A stretch of 64,000 nt of DNA from Labrys sp. WJW. Its GTDB lineage: Bacteria > Pseudomonadota > Alphaproteobacteria > Rhizobiales > Labraceae. Numbering within the stretch: the first letter of the stretch is position 1; the number at the start of each line of letters is the position of its first letter. A program made the position numbers and the translations under genes. This document shows positions 41,999 to 49,792 of this stretch, one piece after another. A model generated the notes under the pieces. The model ran no database searches and was not told where the DNA came from. It saw only the letters and a list, made by a program, of their open reading frames with translations. The stretch is taken from positions 47,929 through 111,928 of the forward strand of contig NZ_LYXZ01000038.1 of the NCBI RefSeq assembly GCF_001676615.1. Reading direction: 5' to 3'.

Positions 41999-42023
41999 TG
42001 CCGATCTCCAGATCGGCATTTTT
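41999..42023 (+). terminator. Rho-independent terminator-like hairpin
   Basis: TGCCGATCT (41999-42007) and AGATCGGCA (42010-42018) are perfectly complementary and followed by TTTTT. On the plus strand it would end any transcript coming from 41840-41990 before the operon's own promoter at 42093, insulating the operon or ending a small RNA. Confidence 0.6.
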
Positions 42024-42092
42024 GCCGGCAGGCGCTTGTCTCCATGGCGGTCTGAAGACCAGCACACCGGTTCGCGGCCGCGCAAAGCTGGC

Positions 42093-42107
42093 TGGCATGC
42101 ATCTTGC
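42093..42107 (+). promoter_or_regulatory. Sigma-54 promoter of the ten-gene operon
   Basis: TGGCATGCATCTTGC has GG (42094-42095), ten bases, GC (42106-42107), matching the -24/-12 rule with one mismatch (TGGCAT for TGGCAC). Transcription should start near 42119. This rules out the ATGs at 42097 and 42109 as gene starts and supports 42145. The promoter faces away from the one at 41822-41838. Confidence 0.75.
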
Positions 42108-42144
42108 CATGAAGGAGGCAAATCTCCTGCCGGCGGATCGTGAA

Positions 42145-42912
42145 ATGGCGTATCGGATATATTGCGACTTCGATGGAACGATCGCGACAAGCGACGTGAC
42201 CGACGTGCTGCTGGAAGCCTTTGCGGCACCCGGCTGGCGCGACATCGAAGCCCAGTGGCAGGCGGGCCTGATCGGTTCCGCCGTTTGCATGGCCCGTCAG
42301 GTCGCGCTGCTGCAATGCAGCCGCCCTGCCCTCGATCATCTGCTCGACGCCATCGACATCGATCCCGGTTTCGTCGACTTCGTCGCCTTCTGCCGAGACC
42401 ATGACATCGAGCCGATCATCGTCAGTGACGGCCTCGATTACGCCATCCGGCGGATCCTGTCGCGCGTCGGCCTAGGAGACCTGCCGGTTATCGCCAATCG
42501 CCTGATGTTCCTGGCCGAGGATCGTCATGCCATGCTCAGCCCGCATGCCTCTCCGGCCTGTCATTCCGCGGCCGGAACCTGCAAATGCGAAGCCGTGCGT
42601 TCGGCCGGCAGCGCGGAGGCGTACACTACCATCCTGATCGGCGACGGACGTTCCGACTACTGCGCGGCGGGGGTCGTCGACCTCGTCTTTGCCAAGGCAG
42701 GCCTGCGGGAGCACTGCCGGGCCAACGGCATCGTGCACCTGCCCTATGCGGATTTTGCCGCGGTCACTCGGCTCCTGGCCGAGCGGCTGCCAAACCTCGG
42801 CGTCGCCGGCTTGGCCGACCTGCCCACACACGCTCCCAGCGGCGCCTTTCTCGGACAGGAAAAGCAAACCGTCCTGCTCGAAGCCGGCATCCCCGGCAGG
42901 GTGCTGCCATGA
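42145..42912 (+). CDS. HAD-IB phosphatase, MtnX/SerB-like
   Basis: 255 aa. The start at 42145 gives the N-terminus MAYRIYCDFDGTIA with the nucleophile motif D8-x-D10-G-T; upstream ATGs precede the predicted transcript start. EPIIVSDGLDYAI is the Ser/Thr motif II and TTILIGDGRSDYCAA the metal-binding motif III. MtnX-like HAD enzymes dephosphorylate small phosphoesters. First gene of the operon; it would remove a phosphate from a precursor. A long C-terminal extension (about 185-255) is less conserved. It overlaps the next gene by 4 bases. Confidence 0.85.
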   Translation: MAYRIYCDFDGTIATSDVTDVLLEAFAAPGWRDIEAQWQAGLIGSAVCMARQVALLQCSRPALDHLLDAIDIDPGFVDFVAFCRDHDIEPIIVSDGLDYAIRRILSRVGLGDLPVIANRLMFLAEDRHAMLSPHASPACHSAAGTCKCEAVRSAGSAEAYTTILIGDGRSDYCAAGVVDLVFAKAGLREHCRANGIVHLPYADFAAVTRLLAERLPNLGVAGLADLPTHAPSGAFLGQEKQTVLLEAGIPGRVLP

Positions 42913-43823
42913 TGCCGATCCGGGTCCTGGATCTCGACGGCAGCCTGCCCAGCCAGGGGCCGATCGCCCGGCGCCTGCAGTCCGGCCAGGCTGTCCTGCA
43001 TGACCTGCGCTCGCTCGGGCCGGCCTTGCGCCTATGGGCGCGCCGCCAGACCTATGCCGCCTTCGAGAGCTTCTGGGCCAGCCTGTCGGCCTCATCGAGA
43101 CCGGCGCTGACGCTGGTCGGTTCCGGCGATTTCCATCACCTTACCGCCAGTTTCATTGCCTCCGCTCCGGGGCCGTTGACCGTGCTCCATTTCGACAATC
43201 ACCCCGACTGGTGCTGGACCATGCCCCGCCGCCATTGCGGATCCTGGGTCAACGAGGCGCTCGCTCTGCCGCATGTCCAGCGCGTCGTCACCATCGGCCC
43301 CTGCAGCGACGATCTCGTGCGTCCAGACCGCAAGGGCGCCAATCTGGAGGCTTTGTCGAACGGACGGCTGGAACTCTTTCCCTGGTGGCATGGTCCCTCG
43401 GAAACCCGCAAGGCCGTCCGCAGCGGCGCCGGGCATGTCGCCGCCGACGGGCTGATCCGCTGGCACAACCTGGTGGACCAGGACTGGGGCGACTTCCTCT
43501 GTGCCCTGATGGAACGCGTGTCGACCGAGCGGATCTGGATCACCATCGACAAGGACGTGCTGCCGCCGACCGAAGCCGTGACCAATTGGGACCAGGGCGG
43601 ACTGCCGCTGCAACGCCTGATCGAAGCCATCCGACGCCTGGCAGCCAATTTCAGCGTGGTCGGTGCCGATATCTGCGGCGAATACGCGCCGATCCGCCAT
43701 CGCAATCCCTTCAAGCTCATCGAATCCCGGCTCGACCAGCCGCGTGTCGAGGCGGCGCCCGATCTCTCCGTCAATGCCCATACCAACGAGCGGCTGATTG
43801 CTGCCTTCGAGGCTGCCCTATGA
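42909..43823 (+). CDS. Ureohydrolase-fold (arginase/deacetylase-like) enzyme
   Basis: 304 aa. Metal-ligand motifs resemble binuclear manganese ureohydrolases: GDFHH (73-77; cf. GGDHS), D96-N-H98-P-D100 (cf. DAHxD) and D214-K-D216 in ITIDKDVLPP (cf. DxD-LDP). The rest does not match arginase or agmatinase closely; it looks like the UPF0489-type branch. Family members hydrolyse a guanidino, amidino or related C-N bond, so an arginine-, agmatine- or amide-type headgroup precursor is possible. ATG overlaps the previous stop (ATGA), and the next gene overlaps likewise. Confidence 0.7.
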   Translation: MMPIRVLDLDGSLPSQGPIARRLQSGQAVLHDLRSLGPALRLWARRQTYAAFESFWASLSASSRPALTLVGSGDFHHLTASFIASAPGPLTVLHFDNHPDWCWTMPRRHCGSWVNEALALPHVQRVVTIGPCSDDLVRPDRKGANLEALSNGRLELFPWWHGPSETRKAVRSGAGHVAADGLIRWHNLVDQDWGDFLCALMERVSTERIWITIDKDVLPPTEAVTNWDQGGLPLQRLIEAIRRLAANFSVVGADICGEYAPIRHRNPFKLIESRLDQPRVEAAPDLSVNAHTNERLIAAFEAAL

Positions 43824-44182
43824 ACGGTTTCGCCCTTCTCGTCCTCTTCGGCACGATCCTGTGCGACGTCGTCGGCCAGCTCTGCTTCAAGGCGGGCCTC
43901 GACGGCGTCACGGGCGGGGATTCCTCGCGGCCGGTCTGGCTCAAGGTCGCGACCACGCCATTGATCTGGCTGGGCGTGGCGACCTACGCCATCGAGATCG
44001 GGGCCTGGCTGTTCGTGCTGTCACGCATGCCGCTGAGCCTGGCCTTCCCGCTGGCGAGCCTCTCCTATTGCGGCATCGCGCTCGCCAGCCGCTTCATCCT
44101 CAAGGAACCGGTATCGCGTCGGCGCTGGCTCGGAACCGCCCTCATCGCCGTAGGCGTCGCCATTGTGGGGACCTCGACATGA
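43820..44182 (+). CDS. Small SMR/EamA-type membrane protein (first of two)
   Basis: 120 aa with four predicted transmembrane helices, the size of a single SMR unit. Signature VVGQLCFKAGLDGV near the N-terminus replaces the EmrE E14 region; there is no acidic residue in the middle of TM1 except D17-like Asp in LCDVV, and MPLSLAFPLASLSYCGIALA forms TM3. A second SMR-size protein is encoded 2 kb downstream in the operon. Paired single-unit SMR proteins are known from ArnE/ArnF (lipid-linked sugar flipping) and from paired drug pumps. Start overlaps previous stop. Confidence 0.78.
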   Translation: MNGFALLVLFGTILCDVVGQLCFKAGLDGVTGGDSSRPVWLKVATTPLIWLGVATYAIEIGAWLFVLSRMPLSLAFPLASLSYCGIALASRFILKEPVSRRRWLGTALIAVGVAIVGTST

Positions 44183-45081
44183 ATGTCCACACCCCGATCG
44201 GCCAGCCCGAGGCCGAAAGCTCTCCGTCTACTGCCCAGCCCCATGCCTTTCACTATGCTGGCGGCCCGACTGCCATTCTGTTGATCCACGGGCTGACCGG
44301 CACGCCGACCGAGTTGAAGCTGGTCGCCAAGGGCCTCGCACGGGCCGGCTATTCGGTCTATGGCGTGCAGCTTGCGGGCCATTGCGGCAGCGAGGCCGAT
44401 CTCACCGCAACCGGCTGGAAGGACTGGCTCGCCAGCGCGCTCGAAGCCTTCGACCGGATCCGCCAGGACCACGACGCCGTGTTCGTCGGCGGCCTATCGA
44501 TGGGCGCGCTGCTGGCCCTGCTGGTGGCATCCCACCGGTCCGACCGGGTGGCCGGCTGCCTGCTCTATTCGCCGACCATGTTCTATGACGGCTGGAGCGT
44601 GCCGCGCGGCAGCGTGCTTTTGCATGTGGCGATCCTGCTCGGGCTCGGACGCTTCTTCCGCTTCCGTGAGAATTTTCCCTACGGCATCAAGGACGACCGG
44701 CTGCGGGCCAGGGTGCAGGCCGCCATGGAATCCGGCCGCAGCGAAGAGGCGGGCCTGCTCTACATGCCCGGCCGCAGCCTTGCCCAGCTTCTCTACCTCA
44801 TCCGGGACCTGAAACCGCGCCTGCCCGCCCTGCGCACGCCGGTCCTGGTCCTGCACGCCCGCGAGGACGACGTCACCAGCATCCGCAATGCCAATTATCT
44901 GGCGGCCCATCTTGGCGGCAATGTCGAGAAGATCCTGCTGGAGAACAGCTACCACATGATCACGCTCGACCAGGAGCGGGAGCTGGTGATCGATCATTCC
45001 GTCGGTTTTCTCAAGCGCACCGAGCCTCGCCGGCTTGCTGCGCCCAGCCTGAGCCTGGCGCTCAATCGAGGACGATCATGA
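44179..45081 (+). CDS. Alpha/beta hydrolase, carboxylesterase-like (COG1647 type)
   Basis: 300 aa. LLIHGLTGTPTELKLVAKGL is the oxyanion region, nucleophile S107 in GGLSMGALL, acid Asp in LHAREDDVTS, His in NSYHMITLDQE. The group includes Est30-type carboxylesterases and monoacylglycerol lipases. Cytoplasmic, no signal peptide. In the operon it may deacylate or transacylate the lipid-like product. Start and stop both overlap its neighbours by 4 bases. Confidence 0.85.
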   Translation: MNVHTPIGQPEAESSPSTAQPHAFHYAGGPTAILLIHGLTGTPTELKLVAKGLARAGYSVYGVQLAGHCGSEADLTATGWKDWLASALEAFDRIRQDHDAVFVGGLSMGALLALLVASHRSDRVAGCLLYSPTMFYDGWSVPRGSVLLHVAILLGLGRFFRFRENFPYGIKDDRLRARVQAAMESGRSEEAGLLYMPGRSLAQLLYLIRDLKPRLPALRTPVLVLHAREDDVTSIRNANYLAAHLGGNVEKILLENSYHMITLDQERELVIDHSVGFLKRTEPRRLAAPSLSLALNRGRS

Positions 45082-46214
45082 CGCTCACCGCCGTCGTCGA
45101 AAACTCGATCACCGCCTTCGACAGCGCGGACTGGAACCGCTGCTTTCCGTCCGACCCGGAAAACTGGGCCTTCTATCGCGCCTGCGAGGAAGCCGGGCCT
45201 CCCGGCTTCACCTGGTACTACACGGCCATCCGCGACGATGGCCGCCTGATTGCGGTCGTACCGGCCTTCGGCACCGAGTATCGCCTCGACACCACCGTGC
45301 AGGGCGTCTTGAAGCGGATCACCAACCAGATCCATCGCCTGCTGCCGGCCCTGCTGTCGCTGCGCCTGATCGCCTTCGGCTCGCCGGTTGCTGAAATCTG
45401 CCATCTCGGCTTCGCACCGGAGGTGCCGGCCTATGACCGCCCCGCGCTGCTCAGGCGTATCGTCGCTGCGCTCCAGGAATTCGGCGCGGCCAAGCGCTAT
45501 GGCCTGCTCGGCATCAAGGACGCCCCCTCCCGCGACGACGGCCTGTGGCGCGGCGCGCTTGCGCCGAACGGCTTCACCCGCTTGCCCGGCCTGCCGACGG
45601 CCGTGCTCGACCTCCCCTATGGCAATTTCGACGCCTATCTCGAAAGCCTGAGCAAGGCCACCCGCAAGGACATGCGGCGCAAGCTCAAGGCCTTCAAGGA
45701 TATCCGCGTTGAGCAGCGTCGCCAGATCGACGACGTCATAAGCGAGGTGTCCGCCCTCTATGAGCAGACGGTCGCCCATAGCGACCTCCAATTCGAATAT
45801 CTGCCGCCGGACTATTTCCCGCAGCTGCTGCGCTTCCTGGCCCCCGAGGCCAGCGTCTTCCTCTATTGGCACGGCAGCGAGCTGGTCGCCTTCAATTTCG
45901 TGATCGAGACGGCGGACCGCCTGATCGACAAATATATCGGCATGAACTACGCCGTCGTTCCGAAATTCAGTCTCTACTTCAACAGCTGGCTGCACAATGT
46001 CCGCTATTGCATCGAGCGCGGCATCCCCGTCTATCAGAGCGGCCAGGCATTCTACGGCCCCAAGCTGCGTCTGGGCTGCCGCTTGCAGCCCAATTGGCAA
46101 TATTTCCGCCATCGCAACGCGGCAATTAACACCATATTGCAAGTCGTCGCCAAATTCGTGCGGTTGGACCGTTTCGATCCCGCGATCGCCAATCTCGTGA
46201 AGGAAGCGGCATGA
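45078..46214 (+). CDS. FemAB/BioF2-like GNAT-fold acyltransferase
   Basis: 378 aa with tandem GNAT folds of the FemAB/BioF2 type: SKATRKDMRRKLKAFKDIRV in the linker and VFLYWHGSELVAFNFVIETA plus YCIERGIPVYQSGQAFYGPK in the second domain. These transfer aminoacyl or acyl groups to amines; the peptidoglycan branching enzymes use aminoacyl-tRNA. With the desaturase, esterase and methyltransferase of the island it probably joins an acyl chain to an amino headgroup. Overlaps both neighbours by 4 bases. Confidence 0.75.
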   Translation: MTLTAVVENSITAFDSADWNRCFPSDPENWAFYRACEEAGPPGFTWYYTAIRDDGRLIAVVPAFGTEYRLDTTVQGVLKRITNQIHRLLPALLSLRLIAFGSPVAEICHLGFAPEVPAYDRPALLRRIVAALQEFGAAKRYGLLGIKDAPSRDDGLWRGALAPNGFTRLPGLPTAVLDLPYGNFDAYLESLSKATRKDMRRKLKAFKDIRVEQRRQIDDVISEVSALYEQTVAHSDLQFEYLPPDYFPQLLRFLAPEASVFLYWHGSELVAFNFVIETADRLIDKYIGMNYAVVPKFSLYFNSWLHNVRYCIERGIPVYQSGQAFYGPKLRLGCRLQPNWQYFRHRNAAINTILQVVAKFVRLDRFDPAIANLVKEAA

Positions 46215-46606
46215 CCAACGCGATCTCCACCATGCGCCCAGGCTACCGCAATACCCTGTTCGCGTGGCTGCTCCTGCTGGTGTTCGAGACCACCTCGCAG
46301 CTTGCCCTCAAGATCGGCGGGGAGGCGCTGGCGCATCTGCCATTCGGCCTGGCCTGGCTCATGCAAGCGGCAAGCAATCCCTGGGTCATCGTCGGTGTCT
46401 TCGCCTATCTCGGGGCCTTCTCGGCCTGGATGGTCATCCTCGATCGCATTCCGCTCAGCTTCGGCTTTCCCCTCACCGCCGTGGTGATGCTGGTGGTTGC
46501 CATCGCCTCCCACTACGTCTTTGGTGAAGAGCTCACACCCTGGCGCCTGGTCGGCATCGGCCTGATCGTCGCAGGGGTGGTCGTCATGGGAGGAGGCGAC
46601 GGGTGA
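46211..46606 (+). CDS. Small SMR/EamA-type membrane protein (second of two)
   Basis: 131 aa, four predicted helices: LLLVFETTSQLALKIGGEAL (with Glu in TM1), VIVGVFAYLGAFSAWMVIL, SFGFPLTAVVMLVVAIASHY and LVGIGLIVAGVVVMG. The acidic residue in TM1 is typical of active SMR subunits, while the first protein lacks it, so the two may form an asymmetric pair as in ArnE/ArnF. Overlaps the kinase gene, which starts with GTG inside the stop region. Confidence 0.78.
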   Translation: MTNAISTMRPGYRNTLFAWLLLLVFETTSQLALKIGGEALAHLPFGLAWLMQAASNPWVIVGVFAYLGAFSAWMVILDRIPLSFGFPLTAVVMLVVAIASHYVFGEELTPWRLVGIGLIVAGVVVMGGGDG

Positions 46607-48411
46607 CGATGCTCACCGTTCTCTATAAGTGGTGGAGCCGGTCGATACGCTGGAAGCTTGTCGGCGTGTTCGTCATCATCAGCGTCATCCCGATGCTGAT
46701 CGCGACCAAATTTGCCACGCAGGTCGTCTCCACCACCTTCGAGGACAATGTCGAGGCCTGGCTGTTCCAGACCTCGCACTTCTTCGTGGCCAACATCCTC
46801 GACCAGCGCAGGGAAACCGCCAGCATCGCCGACGTGCTCGCCGAGAACGGCAGCCTGACCGCCCTCGTCACCGGGCAGTCGCGCGAGATGCCGCCGGCCG
46901 TGTCGCATATGATCAACGCGCTCGGCTACGATCTCCTGCTGATCTCCGACAATGAAGGCAGGGTCGTCTTCTCCTCAAAGCCCGCCACCAACATCACCAG
47001 CGTGCCCTTCGGCGAGGGCCAGAAGCTCTATCTCGACGTCATCGACGGTACGCCGACCCTGATGGCAGCGGGTTCCAGCACCTTCGACTATCAGGGCCAG
47101 CGCTACCACGTGCTGATCGGCACGTTGGTCGACCAGAGCTTCGTCGCCAATATGGGAGCGCTGTCGTCGCTGACCGTTCGCCTCTACTACAAGGTCAATG
47201 GTCAGTTCACGCAGGTCTACGCCTCCGGCGGCCAAACATCAGTGGCCCTGCCCCCGGCAACGCTGGCCGAGGTCGCCGGCAATGCCGCCGACGAGTATAC
47301 ATCCGCCGACATCGATGGCGAGGATACGTCCATCGGCATCTATGCGCCGATCCGTGACGGTAACAATCTCATCGGCGTGCTGTTTTGCGGCCTCAGCTCG
47401 GACTCGGGTATTGCCGACTGGGTGACGAGCAAGAACCTGTTCATCGCCATCTTTGCCTTCGGCATGCTGCTGTCGCTCGGTGCCGGGCTGATCATGTCGC
47501 GCCTGCTCACCAGCCCGGTCATCCGCCTTGCGGAAGGCGTCAACGCCATTGCGAAGGGCGATTTCACCCAGCGCGTGCCGACCCGCCGGCATGACGAGCT
47601 CGGCCAGTTGTCCGTCGCCTTCAACTCGATGGCCCAGCAATTGGAGGGCCTGCGCAAGATGGAGGCCAAGCTCAGACGGCGCGAGCGCATGACCACGCTC
47701 GGCGAGGTCGCCGCCGGACTCGCCCATGAGGTGCGCAATCCGCTCGGCATCATCAAGACCTCCGCCGAACTGCTGCAGAACAGCGCCAACCTGTCGGAGG
47801 TGGAGACACGGCGCCTGGGCTATGTCATCGACGAGGTCCGCCGGATCGACCAGCTCATCCGCGACTTCCTGGCCTTTGCCCGGCCGCCGCAACGCATGAT
47901 GGACCTGGCTCCCATCGATCTGATCGACCGGGTTCTCGGCAGTTGCCAGAGCGAGATCGAGCACCAGCAGGTCCTCGTCAATGTCGAGGACGAAAGCGGC
48001 GGTGTCCGTATCCATGTCGATCGCGACCAGATGATCCAGGCCTGCCTCAATCTGGTGCTCAATGCCCTTCAGGCGATGGAAGGAGCACCCGAACTGGCGA
48101 CGGCTCCCGGTCTTGCCGTTCGCCCGCGCCTCGACATCCGTATCGCCAGCGAAGGAGACGAGGTGCATTTCATCTTCGCCGACAACGGGCCGGGCATCCC
48201 GCCAACGCTGATCGACCGCATCTTCGATCCCTTCGTCACCACCAAGGACAGCGGCACGGGCCTCGGCCTTGCCCGCGTCTTCGCGGTTGCCGAGGGCCAT
48301 GGCGGCTGGATCGAGGCCCGCAACGCCGCGCATGGCGGCGCCATTTTCGAACTCGTGATACCCGCATCCCAACGGAGGGCAGGCGATGTCCCAAACGATC
48401 CTGCTCGTTGA
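46603..48411 (+). CDS. Sensor histidine kinase with periplasmic domain
   Basis: 602 aa from a GTG overlapping the previous stop. TM1 (about 18-36), a periplasmic double-Cache-like domain (40-275), TM2 (about 279-298), HAMP (300-350), HisKA with H375 in AAGLAHEVRNPLGIIKTS, and HATPase with CLNLVLNALQAME, DNGPGIPP and GTGLGLARVFAV. The domain order is that of NtrB/DctB-like kinases partnering sigma-54 activators. The signal is probably an envelope ligand. The following regulator gene overlaps it by 26 bases. Confidence 0.9.
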   Translation: MTMLTVLYKWWSRSIRWKLVGVFVIISVIPMLIATKFATQVVSTTFEDNVEAWLFQTSHFFVANILDQRRETASIADVLAENGSLTALVTGQSREMPPAVSHMINALGYDLLLISDNEGRVVFSSKPATNITSVPFGEGQKLYLDVIDGTPTLMAAGSSTFDYQGQRYHVLIGTLVDQSFVANMGALSSLTVRLYYKVNGQFTQVYASGGQTSVALPPATLAEVAGNAADEYTSADIDGEDTSIGIYAPIRDGNNLIGVLFCGLSSDSGIADWVTSKNLFIAIFAFGMLLSLGAGLIMSRLLTSPVIRLAEGVNAIAKGDFTQRVPTRRHDELGQLSVAFNSMAQQLEGLRKMEAKLRRRERMTTLGEVAAGLAHEVRNPLGIIKTSAELLQNSANLSEVETRRLGYVIDEVRRIDQLIRDFLAFARPPQRMMDLAPIDLIDRVLGSCQSEIEHQQVLVNVEDESGGVRIHVDRDQMIQACLNLVLNALQAMEGAPELATAPGLAVRPRLDIRIASEGDEVHFIFADNGPGIPPTLIDRIFDPFVTTKDSGTGLGLARVFAVAEGHGGWIEARNAAHGGAIFELVIPASQRRAGDVPNDPAR

Positions 48412-49768
48412 CGACGAGATCAAGCTGCTCGACGTGCTGAGCGGCGTGCTGGAGGGGCTGGGCTATCGTCCGCTCACCGCAAGCAGCGGCGCCGCCGCGC
48501 TCGAACGGCTCGAACAGGAACCCGTCGATCTCGTGCTCACCGACCTGCGTATGCCCGGCATGAGCGGGCAGGAATTGCTGGCGGAGATCCACCGCCGCCA
48601 TCCTTCGATGCCGGTGGTGATCATGACGGCTTATTCGACGGTACGCGACGCTGTCCAGGCCATCAAGGACGGGGCCTTCGACTATATCGACAAACCGATC
48701 GAGCAGGAGGAACTGGCGACGACCCTCGCCAACGCCCTGCGCCTGCACGAGGCCTTGCGCGACAATGAGCGCCTGCGCCAGGAATTGGCGGGGCGCTACA
48801 AGTTCGACACGCTGGTGGGCAAGTCCCCCGCCTTCCAGAAGGTGCTGCGCGCGATCAGCGAAGTGTGCGAGCAGCGCACCACCGTGCTGCTCACCGGCGA
48901 AAGCGGTTCGGGCAAGGAAGTGGTGGCGCGCGCCATCCACTTCAACAGCCCACGCCAGCGCAAGCCTTTCGTCGCGGTCAATTGCGCCGCCATTCCCGAA
49001 GCGCTGCTGGAAAGCGAGTTCTTCGGCCATGTGAAGGGCAGCTTCACCGGCGCGGTCAGCAACCGCGTCGGTCGCTTCGCCCAGGCCGAGGGCGGCACGC
49101 TCTTCCTCGACGAGGTCGGCGACATGCCGCTCAACCTGCAGGCCAAGATCCTGCGCGTGCTGCAGGAACGCCAGTATGAGCCGGTGGGCGCGACGGGTTC
49201 GCGCACGGCCGATGTGCGCATCATCGCGGCGACCAACCGCGACCTCACCGCCATGGTGGCCGAGAACAAGTTCCGCGAAGATCTCTATTACCGCCTCGCC
49301 GTGTTCCCGATCGCCTTGCCGCCCCTGCGCGAACGGGCCGAGGATATCCCGCTATTTCTGGACCTTTTCGCCGATGACCTCGCGCCAACCCTCGGCAAGC
49401 GCGACATCCGCTTCAGCCCCGATGCTGTCCGGGTACTGACCGCCTATCGCTGGCCCGGCAACATCCGTGAATTGCAGAATTGCGTCGAGCGCTCGCTGAT
49501 CTCGGCCCGCAGCCCGGTGATATCGGCTGCCGACCTGCCGGCCTACATCGCCGAAAAGCCGGGCAACGGCACGGCACAGGATTTTCCCATTCAACTCGAC
49601 GATGTCGCCGCCGCCTTCGAGCGCGCGCTCATCGTCGAGGCCCTGAAGCGGGCCGAGGGCGTGCAGGTGCGCGCGGCCGAACTGCTCGGCATCAATGAGC
49701 GCAGCCTTTGGCACCGGCTGAAGAAATACGAGATCACCGTCTCCAAGACGGTCGGGCCGCGTTCCTAG
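48386..49768 (+). CDS. NtrC-type sigma-54-dependent response regulator
   Basis: 460 aa. Receiver (1-120) with D53 in LVLTDLRMPGMSG and K in DKPIEQEE; AAA+ domain (about 140-375) with Walker A GESGSGKE (171-178), sigma-54 contact loop KGSFTGA (217-223; GAFTGA in most relatives), Walker B GGTLFLDEVGDMPL; Fis-type HTH at the end (VQVRAAELLGINERSLWHRL). It is the only sigma-54 activator in the window and overlaps the kinase gene. The two sigma-54 promoters and palindrome at 41.8-42.1 kb are its likely targets. Confidence 0.92.
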   Translation: MSQTILLVDDEIKLLDVLSGVLEGLGYRPLTASSGAAALERLEQEPVDLVLTDLRMPGMSGQELLAEIHRRHPSMPVVIMTAYSTVRDAVQAIKDGAFDYIDKPIEQEELATTLANALRLHEALRDNERLRQELAGRYKFDTLVGKSPAFQKVLRAISEVCEQRTTVLLTGESGSGKEVVARAIHFNSPRQRKPFVAVNCAAIPEALLESEFFGHVKGSFTGAVSNRVGRFAQAEGGTLFLDEVGDMPLNLQAKILRVLQERQYEPVGATGSRTADVRIIAATNRDLTAMVAENKFREDLYYRLAVFPIALPPLRERAEDIPLFLDLFADDLAPTLGKRDIRFSPDAVRVLTAYRWPGNIRELQNCVERSLISARSPVISAADLPAYIAEKPGNGTAQDFPIQLDDVAAAFERALIVEALKRAEGVQVRAAELLGINERSLWHRLKKYEITVSKTVGPRS

Positions 49769-49792
49769 CGTCGCCCAATAGGAGATTATAAG

